Notes: a model not told the origin generated them from the letters alone. 64,000 nt of DNA from Melampsora larici-populina 98AG31 (GCF_000204055.1 NW_006768812.1:62001-126000), one strand, 5' to 3'. Shown: positions 32,372 through 44,326, counted from the stretch's first letter. Translations and numbers: made by a program.

Positions 32372-32889
32372 TTCGCTGGGTCCTAAAGAGGAATAGAGAA
32401 GCAGGACGCGGACGTGGTTGGTCATGAGAAAACTTCCCATCCAAGCTCAGGCTGGATTGACGTACCTTGGTCTGACGATGGTGGAGGCTTGCTTAAGCGA
32501 GGGAGAACAGGTGCTCCGTTTCCATACTTCACATTAAGTTCAGACGACAAGGTTCTAACTTGTTTCTCCGTCCCGTGCTCAATTGCGTCTACGAGAGCAT
32601 CAACCAAGGATTGTTTGTCCGCTTTCTGTTCCTTTGTAAAATTGTTGAAGCGAACTAATAGGGGACGGGGTAAACCAAATCAGCACAAGACGAAGATCTC
32701 GGCGATGGAAGCATGGAATCGGATTTGGAGACAACAGTGTTTTTCTGGGCGCGTAAACGCTGCCTAACCTTCTCTGTAGAGGAGCCCTTTATCGCGCTCG
32801 TGGCTGCGTCCTCACTGGAATGGTAAACAGGCTTTGCCAGTCCCTGAATCCTGAGAGGCGGGACAGCGCATTATGCAGCTTAACTACCA

Positions 32890-32951
32890 GGTGCTCAGCT
32901 GCCTAATAAAAGAGGTGCTAGGTGCTCAGCTGCCTAATAAAAGAGGCGCTA
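32890..32951. repeat. 31-bp perfect tandem duplication
   Basis: Two adjacent 31-bp copies begin GGTGCTCAGCTGCCTAATAA and differ at one base (AGAGGTGCTA against AGAGGCGCTA). They lie between the N-terminal open frame and gag of the DIRS-type element. Confidence 0.9.
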
Positions 32952-33007
32952 AAATAGGGAAGATACCCCAGAGCAATCACTGGAAAAGAAGATGTGGGAT
33001 GCAGCCA

Positions 33008-33523
33008 CTAACCTTTATCCTTCTTAATCAGCATATTGCCGTCACTACCACTTGACTCGGAGGATTCTCCCGAAGAAAGTTGCTCTCGAGAAGTCGATTG
33101 AGCACCTTGATTGCTCAAAGTGAGTTTCAACCTTCTATTCGGAGGATCTGCCATTCTGCCGCCGACGTTGGAACTTGTAGTAGCGTTGATATCCACCGTC
33201 TCCTTGTTTTGTGACTCTCCATTCCCTCCCTGACTAAACGCAGGATCCGTTAAACGAGGAGCACGTAGCTCGTCGTTTGTGTTATTGGATGTCAAATTGG
33301 TTGGCTGGCCTGAGGCAGAGTTCGACGTCGGTTGTGACTGGGAGGGAGACATTTCTCTAGATCTTGACTTCGCGCGATTTGCTCTGGCTATCGCTTGTTG
33401 TTCTGTCTTGTAAGCTTGTTTTCCCTTCTCAGAGGTAGGCTCGATAGAAGGTGAGCCTATGGATGTGTTACTTCTGTTCTGGGTTTCCGTCTGATTGCAA
33501 TTCCGCGAAATCTTCTTCATCAT
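33008..33523 (-). CDS. N-terminal low-complexity frame of DIRS-type element
   Basis: The 171-residue open frame starts MMKKISRNCNQTETQNRSN and is rich in Ser, Asn, Gln, Thr and Gly, ending SGSDGNMLIKKDKG. The last codons coincide with a GTTAGT donor (AAG|GTTAGT), so it may splice into 32.8-32.4 kb and on to gag. No domain is recognised. It is placed in the element because of strand and position only. Confidence 0.35.
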   Translation of the reverse strand: MMKKISRNCNQTETQNRSNTSIGSPSIEPTSEKGKQAYKTEQQAIARANRAKSRSREMSPSQSQPTSNSASGQPTNLTSNNTNDELRAPRLTDPAFSQGGNGESQNKETVDINATTSSNVGGRMADPPNRRLKLTLSNQGAQSTSREQLSSGESSESSGSDGNMLIKKDKG

Positions 33524-33946
33524 AAACCTTAGAATGACTCAAAGTTTGCTGGATAATACAAGACCACTATTAGAGTATTCTGAAATTAGGAGCAAATAGA
33601 GATTGAAAAACACGGATTTCTGGATAGAGCAAAGTAAGAGTCTAGGAAAAGACTAAGAAGAAAAAAATTTCTCGATTCGAGAGTTTAGCGCACTAAAACT
33701 TGAGAATCAAAATGAGAGAAGACCGAGCTGGAGATTCGGCGGTGGTGAGTCAGGAAGGGAAGGAAGTGTAGCACGAGAGGGAGGAAGAAGGAGAGTCCCT
33801 CCCTATGGTATACATACCTTTCCTGCGCATGTGCTCTGAACAACCAGTCGCTGAGCTGGGCTAGTCAGAGCTCAACTGTCACCAGGGCCGAATCAACCAC
33901 CCCAACCTTGAAATTTGACTTTGGCCTACCGTCGCGTGCTTGGGGT
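33524..33946. other. Possible 5' flank of DIRS-type element
   Basis: No gene is seen. The purine-rich stretch 33690-33800 could be part of the element leader. The junction with the plus-strand gene beginning about 33947 was not resolved. Confidence 0.35.
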
Positions 33947-35722
33947 AAACCACCAATGAACCAGGAGGCCAGACAGCCGCGGACCTTGCTATCCAAGCCA
34001 TTCGGACCCATGCCAACGAAATCACTGCCGAGAGCCAAGCGACACACATGAATCGCGCCAAAGTGGGTACTTACAATCGAGTTGCCACCCGTGTTGGCCT
34101 TGACACAGAGCACCGTTTCATTGGTCGCACACTCTGCAATGTCAGTGTCATTTCTATAATTATCCTTTTCATCACTCTCTTCCATTATCAATCTGACTAT
34201 CAATTTCTGCTGTAGGTTGAATCTACTGAGGAGCAGTTCATGACCATGATGGCAAACGTTCTGGTTGAACGTCAAGAGAACGAAGTGTTCCGTTTGGAGA
34301 TGAGGAGTCAATTGTCAGAAATCCAATCAGAGCTCGCCAAAATTTCATCTGGGGCTATTGGTTGGAAAGAAAGCAAAGAGCTCAAAGTAAGTAGTTTCAA
34401 TATTCAACTCTGCATCATGAAAATCATTACGTAATTCTCCCTTCTTCCTGTGTTCAGAAATGTTTGCGCGTCTCGGCCACAAAGTGCATTCTCAAAGGCG
34501 ATATTCAGGCGTACACAGCAACCAACAACAAAACAGGCACCAAAGAGCTCCTCCCTCACTCTCTGTACGCAAGAGTCATGGTGAGTCTTGTAATCTTTTA
34601 TCATGAGATTAAAATATGAACAATGATGCAATGGTTTATTCAGACCAAGATAATGTCAACTCACACCGCGTGGAAGAAAAAGATGTTGCCACCTCGCTAT
34701 GGAAAGGATCCGAACCCAGCAGTGTCGAGTCTTTTCCACCAGGTCATCAAGACAGTGTTGAAGGAGGTCCGAAAAGACCATACAGGCACGGTAATATATT
34801 TTATATTAATATACTTTGTCTTTCATCTTTCAATGGGCTGACTATTGTCTTTTAACGGGCTGAACACTTCAATCAAAATTGCAGCTCCTGACCAATGTTC
34901 GGCTTCCGGATCGATCTGTTGTTACAGGTGATGGCGCTGTACCGAGCATCTATGAGATTATGGTTAAGGTGAGTCTCCGTTGAACTCACTCTTTTGCCTT
35001 TTTCATTCTAACCAAGTTTGAATTAGCTCTACCAAAAAGATCATGGTTATGTTGGAGGCAGTGTAATCTCTCCAAAAAAGATCATGTCCGACATTGGGCA
35101 TCTTCAAGTTGGTCGCCATGCATGGATAGTATGTAGTTGCCTTTTTTCATCTCGTTGTACAATCAATCTCACTGACTTGCTGGATTCAATGACATCCAGA
35201 GGATACAATTCATACATTGGGGGTTAAACCGTCCGACATACAAGACCAAGACTTTGTGGAACGTGGTGGACCAGACTCTGGAGCACTTGCGCAGTGAATC
35301 CTCAAGGTATTGTTATGCGTAGGCTCGTTTCTCTTTGTTTCTATATTCCTTGCATTAATCGCAACTGACTTAATCTTGTAATCAGATTCTATGTGCTGGT
35401 CTTACAAACTGACTTATTTATGAACGGAAAGAGGACATTCAAAGAATTGAAAGCAATGACCAAGTTTACATTACCTACAGAGCAAGAGATTCAAGATACT
35501 ATAGCAGGCCTCGATGATTCCTTTGGAGACGAGGCAGCAGGACCTGATGAAGAACTATACGAGGCAGAAGAATTAGGAGCAGAGGTGGCGAATGGACAAG
35601 ATGAGGAAGAAGATGAGGAAGAAGAGGTAGATGATGAGGAAGAAGATGAGGAAGAAGAGGTAGATGATGAAGAAGATGAAGAAGATGAGGAAGAGGTAGA
35701 AGAAGAAGAAGATGAAGAGTAA
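33947..35722 (+). CDS. Unrecognised eight-exon gene with acidic tail
   Basis: Exons: from about 33947 to 34140, then 34216-34386, 34458-34580, 34644-34790, 34885-34968, 35027-35128, 35200-35306 and 35386-35722. All introns are GT..AG and phases are consistent. Visible parts: an N-terminal helical region (QENEVFRLEMRSQLSEIQSE), KCLRVSATKCILKGDIQAYT, a basic STHTAWKKKMLPPRYGKD, LFHQVIKTVLKEVRKDH, LLTNVRLPDRS, HWGLNRPTYKTKTLWNVVD and a C-terminal Glu/Asp-rich repeat (about 40 residues, DEEEDEEEEVDD). I do not recognise the family. The pattern resembles multi-copy gene families of rust genomes. The 5' end is open upstream to a TAA near 33944, so the first exon and start are missing or were disrupted by the neighbouring DIRS-type element. 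No lesion is seen in the rest. Confidence 0.6.
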
Positions 35723-35885
35723 GTACTGAGGTGATTGATGTAGATGGTTTTCTTTGTCTTATCTTATAGACTACTTTCTTGATCATTTTTTTTGATCAAT
35801 TGTGAGTTTGTAAGTCCTGCCTTGAAGGCTCAAGTTGATATTTTTGTCTATATCATTGTATTGGTTTTGTTATTTTATATATACA

Positions 35886-35911
35886 CTAGCCAAATTGGCG
35901 GCGGGCGCCGC
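35886..35911 (-). mobile_element. Helitron-like 3' terminus, site 2
   Basis: On the minus strand: hairpin GCGGCG-CC-CGCCGC (35911-35898), 8 bases, then CTAG (35889-35886) followed by T. The layout is the same as at 21392 and 58583. It lies about 160 bp downstream of the stop of the eight-exon gene. The body would extend rightward; its 5' end is not identified. Confidence 0.65.
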
Positions 35912-36700
35912 ACTTGTAAGAAGGGCTCATCTTAGATGTATTTGCAAAGAATGCTGGAGGATATTTTGGCTCAAATATCTCCCAAAAAGGCAAGCTTCAA
36001 TGTCAGGGGCAATTGGTTGGATGACAGTTTAGAAGAATCTAGATCATAAAACAATGTTGCTCAATGGTTACAGTGTGAGTAACACAGTGCTAGCCTAAGT
36101 ATATTACATAGTCAAGGCAACTAAAATAAATCAAGCCAATCTGAGAGGGCTTTTAATTTAGATCTTTACGGCAGGCAGCAAGCAACAGGATGGGGATGAG
36201 GCAAGGGGTATAGAGGCCATGCTGCTTGTGAGTCTTAAATGTGGTGGGATCAAGTTTTGCAAGGAAGGATGGTCATTGTGAGCAAAGTCAATGTCACATA
36301 CCCCTGGGACAGGGTGATGATATCCTTGTCCTAAGCCTAACCCCTGTCACTGACCACCTAACAATTTCAATATCAGAGTACCTCAAGTATTGTTTTGTCT
36401 CAGTATATGACATGTTATAGAATATTTTTCACTTGGGGGTTTTTGGGTTTACTTACAACCACATTTGCTTAAATTTACATTCTTTTACTCTTGCTTCATC
36501 TGGTGTTATTGTTGCACATTTGACTCCTACTGCAGGTTTGAAGATAGATCCTTCTGTGCACATTCTGACTTTATCATCTGGTTTGTGTTGATTTTAAATT
36601 GACAAATTGTAATCATTAATTGGTAAATCTATGCACAGTATAAGTAAACCAATTAAAAATCAAGCCTTCCAAAATTTTGAGTTACATTAGGGCAGTCCAA
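35912..36700. other. Non-coding, probable Helitron interior
   Basis: No gene is recognised in this AT-rich 0.8 kb between the Helitron-like end and the CACTA-type MITE. Confidence 0.35.
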
Positions 36701-37517
36701 CACTACACCAAATGTCATCTTTACCGGGCGGTAAAGAAAACTACTGACATAGAAAAGTCCTGAGGCAACAGGAAGAGAGCTAAAAATCTGAAAAAATATG
36801 CACCTTGTTCCTAGATGTTGGGGCGTCATGATGAGTATTTTTTTGTATTTTACACGCAGAAATTGGTTTATGTACTAACAATAAATGCTGAAAATCAACA
36901 AAAACTCACATGTAACAATACCTGAAATTTGGGTCATGAGTATGAAGACAATATTTTGTGGTCTAAAAACTTCAATAACTTTTGCAATTCTGCTCCAAAT
37001 AACTCGATTTGTGGTTCATTCAAAAGCTGAACTATTCTCCTTCACACTTCATAATGTTAGTAAGGTGCTATCTAGTCATTTAAACACTCTACATATGTTC
37101 AAACAGTTCTGCATGAATAGCTCTGTAGGATCTTTTTTAGACCAGCTACAGATGTGATGTCTCAATGAAAAATGTAGAGGAAAGGCTCACCTTTTTCATG
37201 AACTTCACATCGATTGATTTGATTCAGGACTGCAAAAGTTATTGATGTTTGAAGATTCCAAAATCCTGTCTTCAAAGTCAAGGGCGCAAATTTCAGGTAT
37301 TGTTACAGGTGGGTATATGATGATTCTCAGGCTTTATTGTTAGTACATTAACCAATATCTGTGTGTAAAATACAAAAAAATACTTGTCATGACGCCCCAA
37401 CATCTAGGAACAAGGTGCATGTTTTTTCAGATTTTTAGCTCTCTTCCTGTTGCCTCAGGACTTTTCTATGTCAGTAGTTTTCTTTACCGCCCAGTAAAGA
37501 TGACATTTTGTGTAGTG
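36701..37517. mobile_element. CACTA-type foldback MITE, 817 bp
   Basis: The ends CACTACACCAAATGTCATCT and, reverse-complemented, CACTACACAAAATGTCATCT begin long inverted arms of roughly 330 bp each. These include TTTACCGGGCGGTAAAG, the ATGTTGGGGCGTCATGA block and GTAACAATACCTGAAATTTG. Both sides are flanked by CAA (36698-36700, 37518-37520). A CACTA start with a 3-bp target duplication fits the EnSpm/CACTA superfamily. No coding sequence is present, so it depends on transposase in trans. Confidence 0.85.
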
Positions 37518-40500
37518 CAAGAAGAGAAATGTGAGGCAAGTGGTTGCCGAGTTGCAATCAGTCTTTTTAGGGTTGCTCAATCCTTAAAAGTCCTGATTGC
37601 AAAGTGGCAAATGCTCTAATTTTATATTTTACGGCTTTGTAAAGTCAGAAACACTGTCCCAACAGTTTTTTTTGGCTTCTTTTTCTTCTCTTTGGTTTTG
37701 TACAGATTTTTTGTTAATGAAAGAAAAAAACCTGGAGAAAAAAAATAAGGAAAGAAAAGGTTCTTTTTTGACCACAAATCATTAGAATCCAGGAACAAAA
37801 AATACAAAGAATGGAGGTACATTTTTTGGCTCAATTGTCCCTGTCTTTTGAAAATTCAGGTACATGATTTAAAAGTTTTAAGGCTGATTACAAGATCGCA
37901 AGACTGTGAACCAACTCTAAAGATGGTTCATGACCTTAAAGTTTTACTTAAAATTTACAGAGCCCAAACAAAATGTAAAATATAAAAAAGGGCTGTAGAA
38001 GCCCTTCTTGAACAGCCCCATCATAATTTGACAAAAAAAGTCAGATTGAGATATCATTAAACCTCTTTATTTTGTTTTGTTGCCAAGGGGTAATGATCCA
38101 CCTTATAGATTTTTTATGGTCAAGGAAAAGGAAGAAAATAGTCTACATTTCATCAGCATTGATTTCCATCAACTTATTCTTGACTTGCATCTCTGGAAAC
38201 TGAATTGGAAAATAATTATATATGAATAACATGAACCCAACTAATCCTACATGAACCACAAAACCCAAATCCAGAAACATTCCCAAAAGCCTTCAATCAC
38301 ACCAATTCTCACACAGTCTTTTTAAGTGTAAAGCAGAATCTAATCTATTTTCAATTAGTCCATATAATTCAGTTAAAAAGACCCAATGTTCTGACACAAT
38401 CAAGTTGCTTTCCAAATAATACATCATTATTAGTTTCAAAATTTGATTTTTGTTCTTGTGAGTAAGTTTCAAGTGGCAATGAGATTTCTAAATTTGTCAA
38501 TTTTGCCCACCATTGTATTGATCAACGGAAAGAAATCCAATCAGTATCAAGATCAAAGGAAACCACAGCATGGATTCTACTTACCATTTCAAGCACACCA
38601 AGACCATAAACTTAAGACCTACCAGACCCAATGTTTAAAGCAGAAACCTTACCTAACCTACCATTTTTCAAACTTTTTCCAATCACATCTTCATTGAGTA
38701 TACTCATTTTTAAATGTCTTATATAAAAATTCCAATACAATTCTCAATGAAACATTTGATTTTCATATGATGAAATTAAATATTTAGAAGGAATTAAATT
38801 TTTTAATTCAATTGTACTTGATAAATTCAAGTGATTCCACCAATGTTTTGTTGGTTGTGATAATGGTTTTCTCAAGTTTGAAGGTAAAGCTGTCAAGGTT
38901 TTGAATGAGGATGATTTGGCTAGGAGTCAAGATTCTATTGTGACTTTGGTTCTATTTATAAGAAATCATACTAATTGATTTACTCTGATCAAACAAATAG
39001 CAAAATTGAAATCAACACTTCTTTATGAAAATAACAAATTGCTTTATAAAGAATGGATGAACTCAACTGATTCTTCTAAAATCTTTGGTATTCCATCCAA
39101 TATTAACCCAAGCACATTCTCTAACCAGACCTTAACACAATCCAATTCTAAACAAACATCAAGTTCATCATTCCATTGATTTATAAAACTTGCACTTTCT
39201 CTGTTTTCATTCTTGACTCGATTCTTAGTGAATTGATTGATTCTTTTCTTTCAATTGACATTTTAGGTGAAAATGAATATTAAATTCTAGATTTACATCT
39301 AGAGTTATTTTTTTAATCTAACTAAACAACCATGCTACAAAACAAAAAAGAAAATCATCCCACTCAAAACTCTCTTTCTCTTTTCAAGATCAATTGAAGT
39401 GATTCCTTTGATCACATTTGCTCTGGAGTATGATGATTGAATTAAAATAAGAAAAAAGATGGATCATTCTCTTGTTGTGTTTGACAACTTGATGCATCAG
39501 AACAATTTTATTATGCATATTGATTGGTTTCTGAGAAGTTAGGTTGACATGAGATCTTCGGCTGTGGTTAGCAAGTATTGGAGTGTGTCAGGGGTACTTA
39601 AACTTGTTGATTACTAAATCTACATTCAAGAGTGTGATACAATTGGCTTCGGGTTGAGATTGAGGGGATCTGAAAGAAGTAGTTAGCGGGCGCCCGACTG
39701 ATCCGAGGGCTTTCTTCATAAAGAGCTCGTCTGCAGTCCATGTTTGTGTATGAGGTGGATCAATTAAACTCAATGTTGACCGATTATAGATAACACATGA
39801 TTTTGGAACATATTTGTTCAGTCGTGTACTCATTCCGATTGGCGTGCTTGCATCTGAGGCTGAGGAGGATAAGGTACAGGGTGATAATTTGACTCGATTA
39901 AGGAAGTTGTCTCCATTTGATCGGCGATGATGCCAATGTTTGATCTTGACAATGAGTTTTGTTATTGAGTACATCAATCAAATCAAAAAAACTCAGAATG
40001 CAATGTTGGTGTCATTGAATAGACTGATCAATTTGATATTTGTTTGTATATCAAGTTTGATTTTGTTTGAAATACAAGATCAAAAAGATTTGTTTATAAT
40101 ATCATTAGCGGGTTTGTGAACATTGATGTTTGATTAGAGTTACGATTCTTTTGAACCATCTTAATTAGACCGAGATAACATTTGGAGTCATATTGATATA
40201 TTGTCTATAGTTTGAGTAATTAGTAGATCAAGGTTGAAGTGCGAAATGATATGAGGTTTCAGCTTTGTTTTGATTGTCTTTTGATGAGCTTTTTCTACAA
40301 AAGTGAAATGAATAATGGTCAGCTTTTTGAACAAAAGCTAGCAAACAAAGTTGAGGAAAATACCTTCCTAATTTAGATTGTCCACTCAATGAGCGCAAGA
40401 TCACCACCTATGATACGTGACCAAGAACTGAAGGAAGAAAGGTTTATTGGTCAACTGTTATTTGAAAAACTGACTGTGCAAAAAAACTGGATATCAACAA

Positions 40501-41883
40501 ACCCTTCTCAATGAACTTGAAGGATCAGTCATCAATTGATCACATTCAAGTCCTAAGTTAGGAACGACTTCAAGTATGGAAGTTAAAGATCAACGAATCA
40601 AAAATCGAGTCTGATCAAAAAGTGGTGGATTGATTTGAGCGTAAGATTGCTAATGCATTGATTGATGTAGTTAATGAAGCTACTGATAAGATTAGATCAT
40701 GTATAATTTTTTGAATTTTCTGAATCAGTTGGATGGTCTCTGATAGATTGTAATGGTAAAATTTAATTGGATCCTTTATTGCTTTGATTGTTTGTCATCT
40801 TTTAAATTCCAAAGTCGAAGATCCTAGAAACACAATAGAGGGAGTCAGTAAGATTGATCAAGAATCTTTCAAGATTTGCTATTGATTGGTTTCACTTGCT
40901 TTACTTGAGAAGATCGTTCTGGAGATAAGTTCTAGTGAGACTAATTCTGGAATCACACTTCTATCTGGCATACGACAGTTTTTCATGAATAGTGAGATCA
41001 AGAAAATCGATTGATAGTAAGATTACATATGGGTATACAGGGAAGGCTATGACCCCTCTAGCTTCGACTTCAGTCAATGGTGATTTGGGGAGTTATTGAC
41101 GGATATGATGTGTTGAAAAGATTGAAGTTGATTTAGGAGAGTTTGGTAATGCTTGGATCGGTTTGGTGGGCGAGGTCGTTGAGCAAGTAAGATGAGAGAT
41201 GGCTTTGAATGGTGTTGCTAGAAAAATGAATATGTATGGCTCCTGTCAGTGAACGAGACTGATATAAACTTCAAACTTGAATGTGAGTATGATATCGAGA
41301 CGGATAAGATAGGCCTGAAGGTTGAATGAATTACCTCAGTGTCAGAAGTCTGAGTGTCAATTTGAGCACTGGCTGATCCAGATTGGATGACCTATTTTGA
41401 TTAGGATTGAAAGGAAGTTGGGAAGGCATTTTGTTGATGTTGTTGATGTTAATGACTTAAAAATAAAAAAGTGAAAAGGTTGAAATAACTTACTTGAGGA
41501 TTGTTAATGAAGTTTTCAAAAGTTGAACTTCAATTAAAATGCAATCAACAAATTTGTGCCATTGCTGATATTATTGTTTTGGAAATGAAGTTGCTTTGAG
41601 TGAAATGATTGATCATCTTCTCAGTTTTGAAATCAAATGATCGATTCCGGCAAAGCTTTCTCTTGATCTGTGAAAGCATTTGGTAATGAGTAAGTTGAGA
41701 GATCAGGAGTTGAAGATACCAAGTCAGACCTAGATCAAACCTATATCGGTCCCGATGAGATAGAATGAAAGATATAAGTGGATCGTGTGGTATGTATGCA
41801 AAAAGGTGCGATTGCTGTTGGCATTAGGGTAAGTTGGAGGATTTTGATTGAGTCAAGAATTGGTTTTGATCCTTCAGGAGTAA
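37518..41883. other. AT-rich stretch with unassigned coding traces
   Basis: Mostly non-coding. Coding-like traces: minus strand 38140-38200 reads a terminal exon ending MQVKNKLMEINADEM and stop. Plus strand about 38870-38950 and 38992-39180 read KFEGKAVKVLNEDDLARSQD and then a terminal exon with NKLLYKEWMNSTDSSKIFGI. Plus strand 38460-38540 reads FLNLSILPTIVLINGKK, which is reminiscent of a thioredoxin-like strand. None can be joined into a gene I recognise. They may be remnants of host genes. Confidence 0.35.
39588..39977 (-). CDS. Hypothetical protein segment
   Basis: The 129-residue minus-strand open frame has no recognised domain (contains SSASDASTPIGMSTRLNKYV and TWTADELFMKKALGS). The composition is protein-like and not low-complexity. 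It could be a terminal exon, but no partner exon was identified upstream. Low confidence. Confidence 0.25.
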   Translation of the reverse strand: MMYSITKLIVKIKHWHHRRSNGDNFLNRVKLSPCTLSSSASDASTPIGMSTRLNKYVPKSCVIYNRSTLSLIDPPHTQTWTADELFMKKALGSVGRPLTTSFRSPQSQPEANCITLLNVDLVINKFKYP

Positions 41884-42650
41884 GAGCACCCACTATGGGT
41901 GCGGTAACTCGGTGATTTATCGTAAGTTTAGTGCTAAAATCTAGACAGGTCCACTATGGACCTGTTTTAGACTTGCAGTCCCTACGACTGCATCGAATCT
42001 TGCTTTCCCCATGTTTAAATCTACGAACAGCTACGACTTGATTTATCGTAGGATAATCGGTCAACAACTGTAGTTTTCAAAACCCCAAACTACGAAACAT
42101 CACAATTCATTCCTTCAAACCTCATCCTCAAACTTCAACACCTGAACTTCAAAGTTCGAATTTTAAAACTCATTCAAAATCGACGTTCGAATTTCGATTC
42201 GTATCTGGCATTTGGTGTGAAGTAGTCATTGTAAAGTTGCTGACCGCGAGCAACACGGTCTCCATCTATACGTATACGAGTATGAGGAAGGGGTGGCGGT
42301 GGTGGGAGCTCATTGAAGAGGCCGTCAAAGACCAACTGGTCATAGTCCTGCTGCTCGTCATCGTTGTTTGAAGACTTCAAAAGACGTTCGATTTCTTTTT
42401 CAAGGAGCTCGGAGCAGGCATTTGGTGATTTTTTTTGGATGAAATTTATGAAAGATAAGTTATTTCATTTCAAAATTAGACCACTGTGGATCTGGTCGAT
42501 CCACAGTGATTTATCTTTGGTAAAGCAGACGTTACATCATCCCATAGTGGAATTCATGCGTTTAACAATTTAGTTGTTACACGCATCATCAAATTTGGCG
42601 CTCAGGAACGCAAAATCTACGATAAATCACGCCCACCATAGTGGGTGCTC
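41884..42650 (-). mobile_element. Internally deleted PIF/Harbinger element
   Basis: The ends GAGCACCCACTATGGGTG and, reverse-complemented, GAGCACCCACTATGGTGGGC form inverted repeats. Both sides carry TAA (41881-41883 and 42651-42653), the usual 3-bp Harbinger target. Subterminal GATTTATCGTA/ACGATAAATC words are also inverted. The 767-bp interior keeps only the start of a transposase on the minus strand, so this is a deletion derivative that cannot move itself. Confidence 0.85.
42174..42380 (-). pseudogene. Harbinger transposase N-terminal remnant
   Basis: The frame reads an acidic start, a proline run and then RVARGQQLYNDYFTPNARYE followed by SKFERRF. A Tyr-Phe block ending in FxRRF is typical of the N-terminal region of fungal and plant Harbinger (DDE_4-type) transposases, just before the catalytic domain. 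The catalytic part is absent. In context with the TAA target sites this supports the element assignment. Confidence 0.6.
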
Positions 42651-42653
42651 TAA

Positions 42654-43685
42654 TAGGGCTACATATGATGCTGATTTTCAGCTGGTGTTTGAAGCATTGA
42701 TGATCAGAAGTTTTGATGATCAGGAGATTGCGGAAGTTAATCGTTAGAATTAGGGAGATGCAACAGGATTTGCACTAACTTAAAGAGAATGGGCCCTGGC
42801 TGGCGCTATCCGGGGTCCTACATAACATACATACATAGGATCCACATTGGGTCCTTCAGGAAAGTCAGCTAGATGTGGACGACTGGCAAATTTGGATTGT
42901 CAGATATGGTGAAAAGAGGCGGTGGAGCAGGGTGTAGCCACCAGCTGATCTGAATTTTAAATTGGGGAACTGCAAATGAATCCAAAAAGGTTTCTCACCC
43001 ATGTGCAAAGACTCAAAACTTGCACTAATGGTCATGAGTTGATCTATGGATAAACAAATTCATTGTTGACCTTTAACTTGTAATGATTTTTATGTATTTT
43101 TTTTGTTATTGTTTATTTTGTATTTTGATAATAAAAGTGCTAAGCGCTTATTAGGATGTGTTCATTGAATTGTGCCACTGTTGATGTGAACCTAGAACAG
43201 AGTTTCAAAAAACGCTGTCTGCTATGCGGCACATTATGTGCCACTAAAGAGAGGGACCTCACTGGGTTTTCACCGGTTTATGGTGAAGTTCCCACTGGTG
43301 TAAATAGCGCAGTGTTAACTCCGGTTGTACGACCCCGAGATTTTCACAAATCATGCCTGCAAATGTTTGCGGTTTTTTCACTGCGCAGTGTCACCAGTGA
43401 AAACCCCGTTTGGGGGGGTTTGTGGTGTAGAGACATCCAAGCTTGTGCAACAAAACAGGAATTTGTGCTGAAGAGAGTAGACAATGCCAGTTGGATACTT
43501 GTTGATTGTGCTGAGTTGAAGCTCTCAGGATACCAATGATAAAAAGTGAGATAGGTTGACCTTGTCTGGCCAGAGAGAAGTGTCTTGTGTCATACAGAAT
43601 TTGATGAAACAACAAGCACCAGACTTGTATTTGGCCCAGGATGAAGGTTTGAGGGGTTGAAGTACGTCTTTGGCATGCATTGCCC
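42654..43685. other. Non-coding with a small foldback
   Basis: 43254-43410 contains inverted words (GGGTTTTCACCGG against CCAGTGAAAACCCC, and GCGCAGTG against CACTGCGC) suggesting a decayed foldback element. No gene is seen. Confidence 0.4.
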
Positions 43686-44115
43686 TCAGAGAGAGAGAGT
43701 TGGGTTTCCTTGGACTTGGCTATTTTTGGCATCAAACATTAAGCATTGGAGGTAAGGAGAAGTGTACTTGATGCCTATGTTGATTGACAAATTGAGCTGG
43801 GGGCGGATTTTGTTGCATATTTGACACGACTTCAATTCTTTACATTCAGTGAGTCTTCTTGATAGAGCATCAGCAATCTGTTCCCTGGCACCTGAAGTGT
43901 ACCTTGCTTTGATGTCCATCTTGTCTCTAAGCATGATGGTGATTGTGTGCATGAATATACAACAAAACAAATCAATGGGTCTATGTGAACTGAAGAACCC
44001 CCTGCGCCAATTCTGAATCCAAGGAGATCACTACACAACAAGTGTTCCTGGTTGAATCAAGTCCAATTGCTAACACAACTGCCTGCAACTCTGCCCAGTA
44101 AATCTCTCAATTATG
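43686..44115 (-). pseudogene. Retroelement RNase H fragment
   Basis: Minus-strand reading gives IYWAELQAVVLAIGLDS, then VVISLDSELAQGV, and in another frame DIKARYTSGAREQIADALSR followed by R. These are the Glu, Asp and the A/V-ADALSRR end block of a retroelement RNase H. Frame changes and stops separate them, so it is a dead fragment. Whether it belongs to an LTR or DIRS-type element cannot be told from this piece. Confidence 0.6.
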
Positions 44116-44281
44116 TGGTGGTGGGAGCATCTGGCTCCAGGTTATCTGTGCCTTTGGGCACCAAACATATGCCCATAGGGCAGGCATTGAAGAAGAATGA
44201 AGGATCAGCTAATTCAAAATTCCCAAATGGTGTATTGAGGATTGAAATTTCTGACCATACCTCTAGGGAATCCTCCAACAC

Positions 44282-44326
44282 AGTGCCTGTGGAGAAGGCC
44301 CCCGACTTCGGGGGCCCAAAGATCTT
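44282..44326 (+). repeat. GC palindrome repeat, copy 1
   Basis: AGTGCCTGTGGAGAAGGCCC leads into a palindrome with 9-bp arms (GGCCCCCGA-CT-TCGGGGGCC). It matches, inverted, 49909-49950. Confidence 0.75.

Larger units (their letters stand above)
27009..33523 (-). mobile_element. DIRS-type tyrosine-recombinase retrotransposon
   Basis: In transcription order on the minus strand: an N-terminal open frame (33523-33008), a gag-like protein (32371-31079), reverse transcriptase and RNase H (30754-28136), and a tyrosine recombinase (28139-27009). An RT-RNase H plus a lambda-type recombinase in place of a DDE integrase defines the DIRS order. The gag-like protein has a relative at 1-2190, so the family is multi-copy here. 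Terminal split repeats were not resolved; the limits given are coding limits only. One nonsense codon is seen in RT. Confidence 0.85.

Noticed and set aside
33865..34311. 148-residue minus-strand open frame
   Set aside because: It lies antisense to the first exons of the eight-exon gene, which have consistent splice sites and phases.
35499..35786. Leu/His/Pro-rich minus-strand frame
   Set aside because: It is the antisense of the acidic repeat tail of the plus-strand gene.
39680..39700. GC palindrome GCGGGCGCCCG as a fourth Helitron-like end
   Set aside because: The sequence has no spacer before CTAA and differs in hairpin sequence from the other three.
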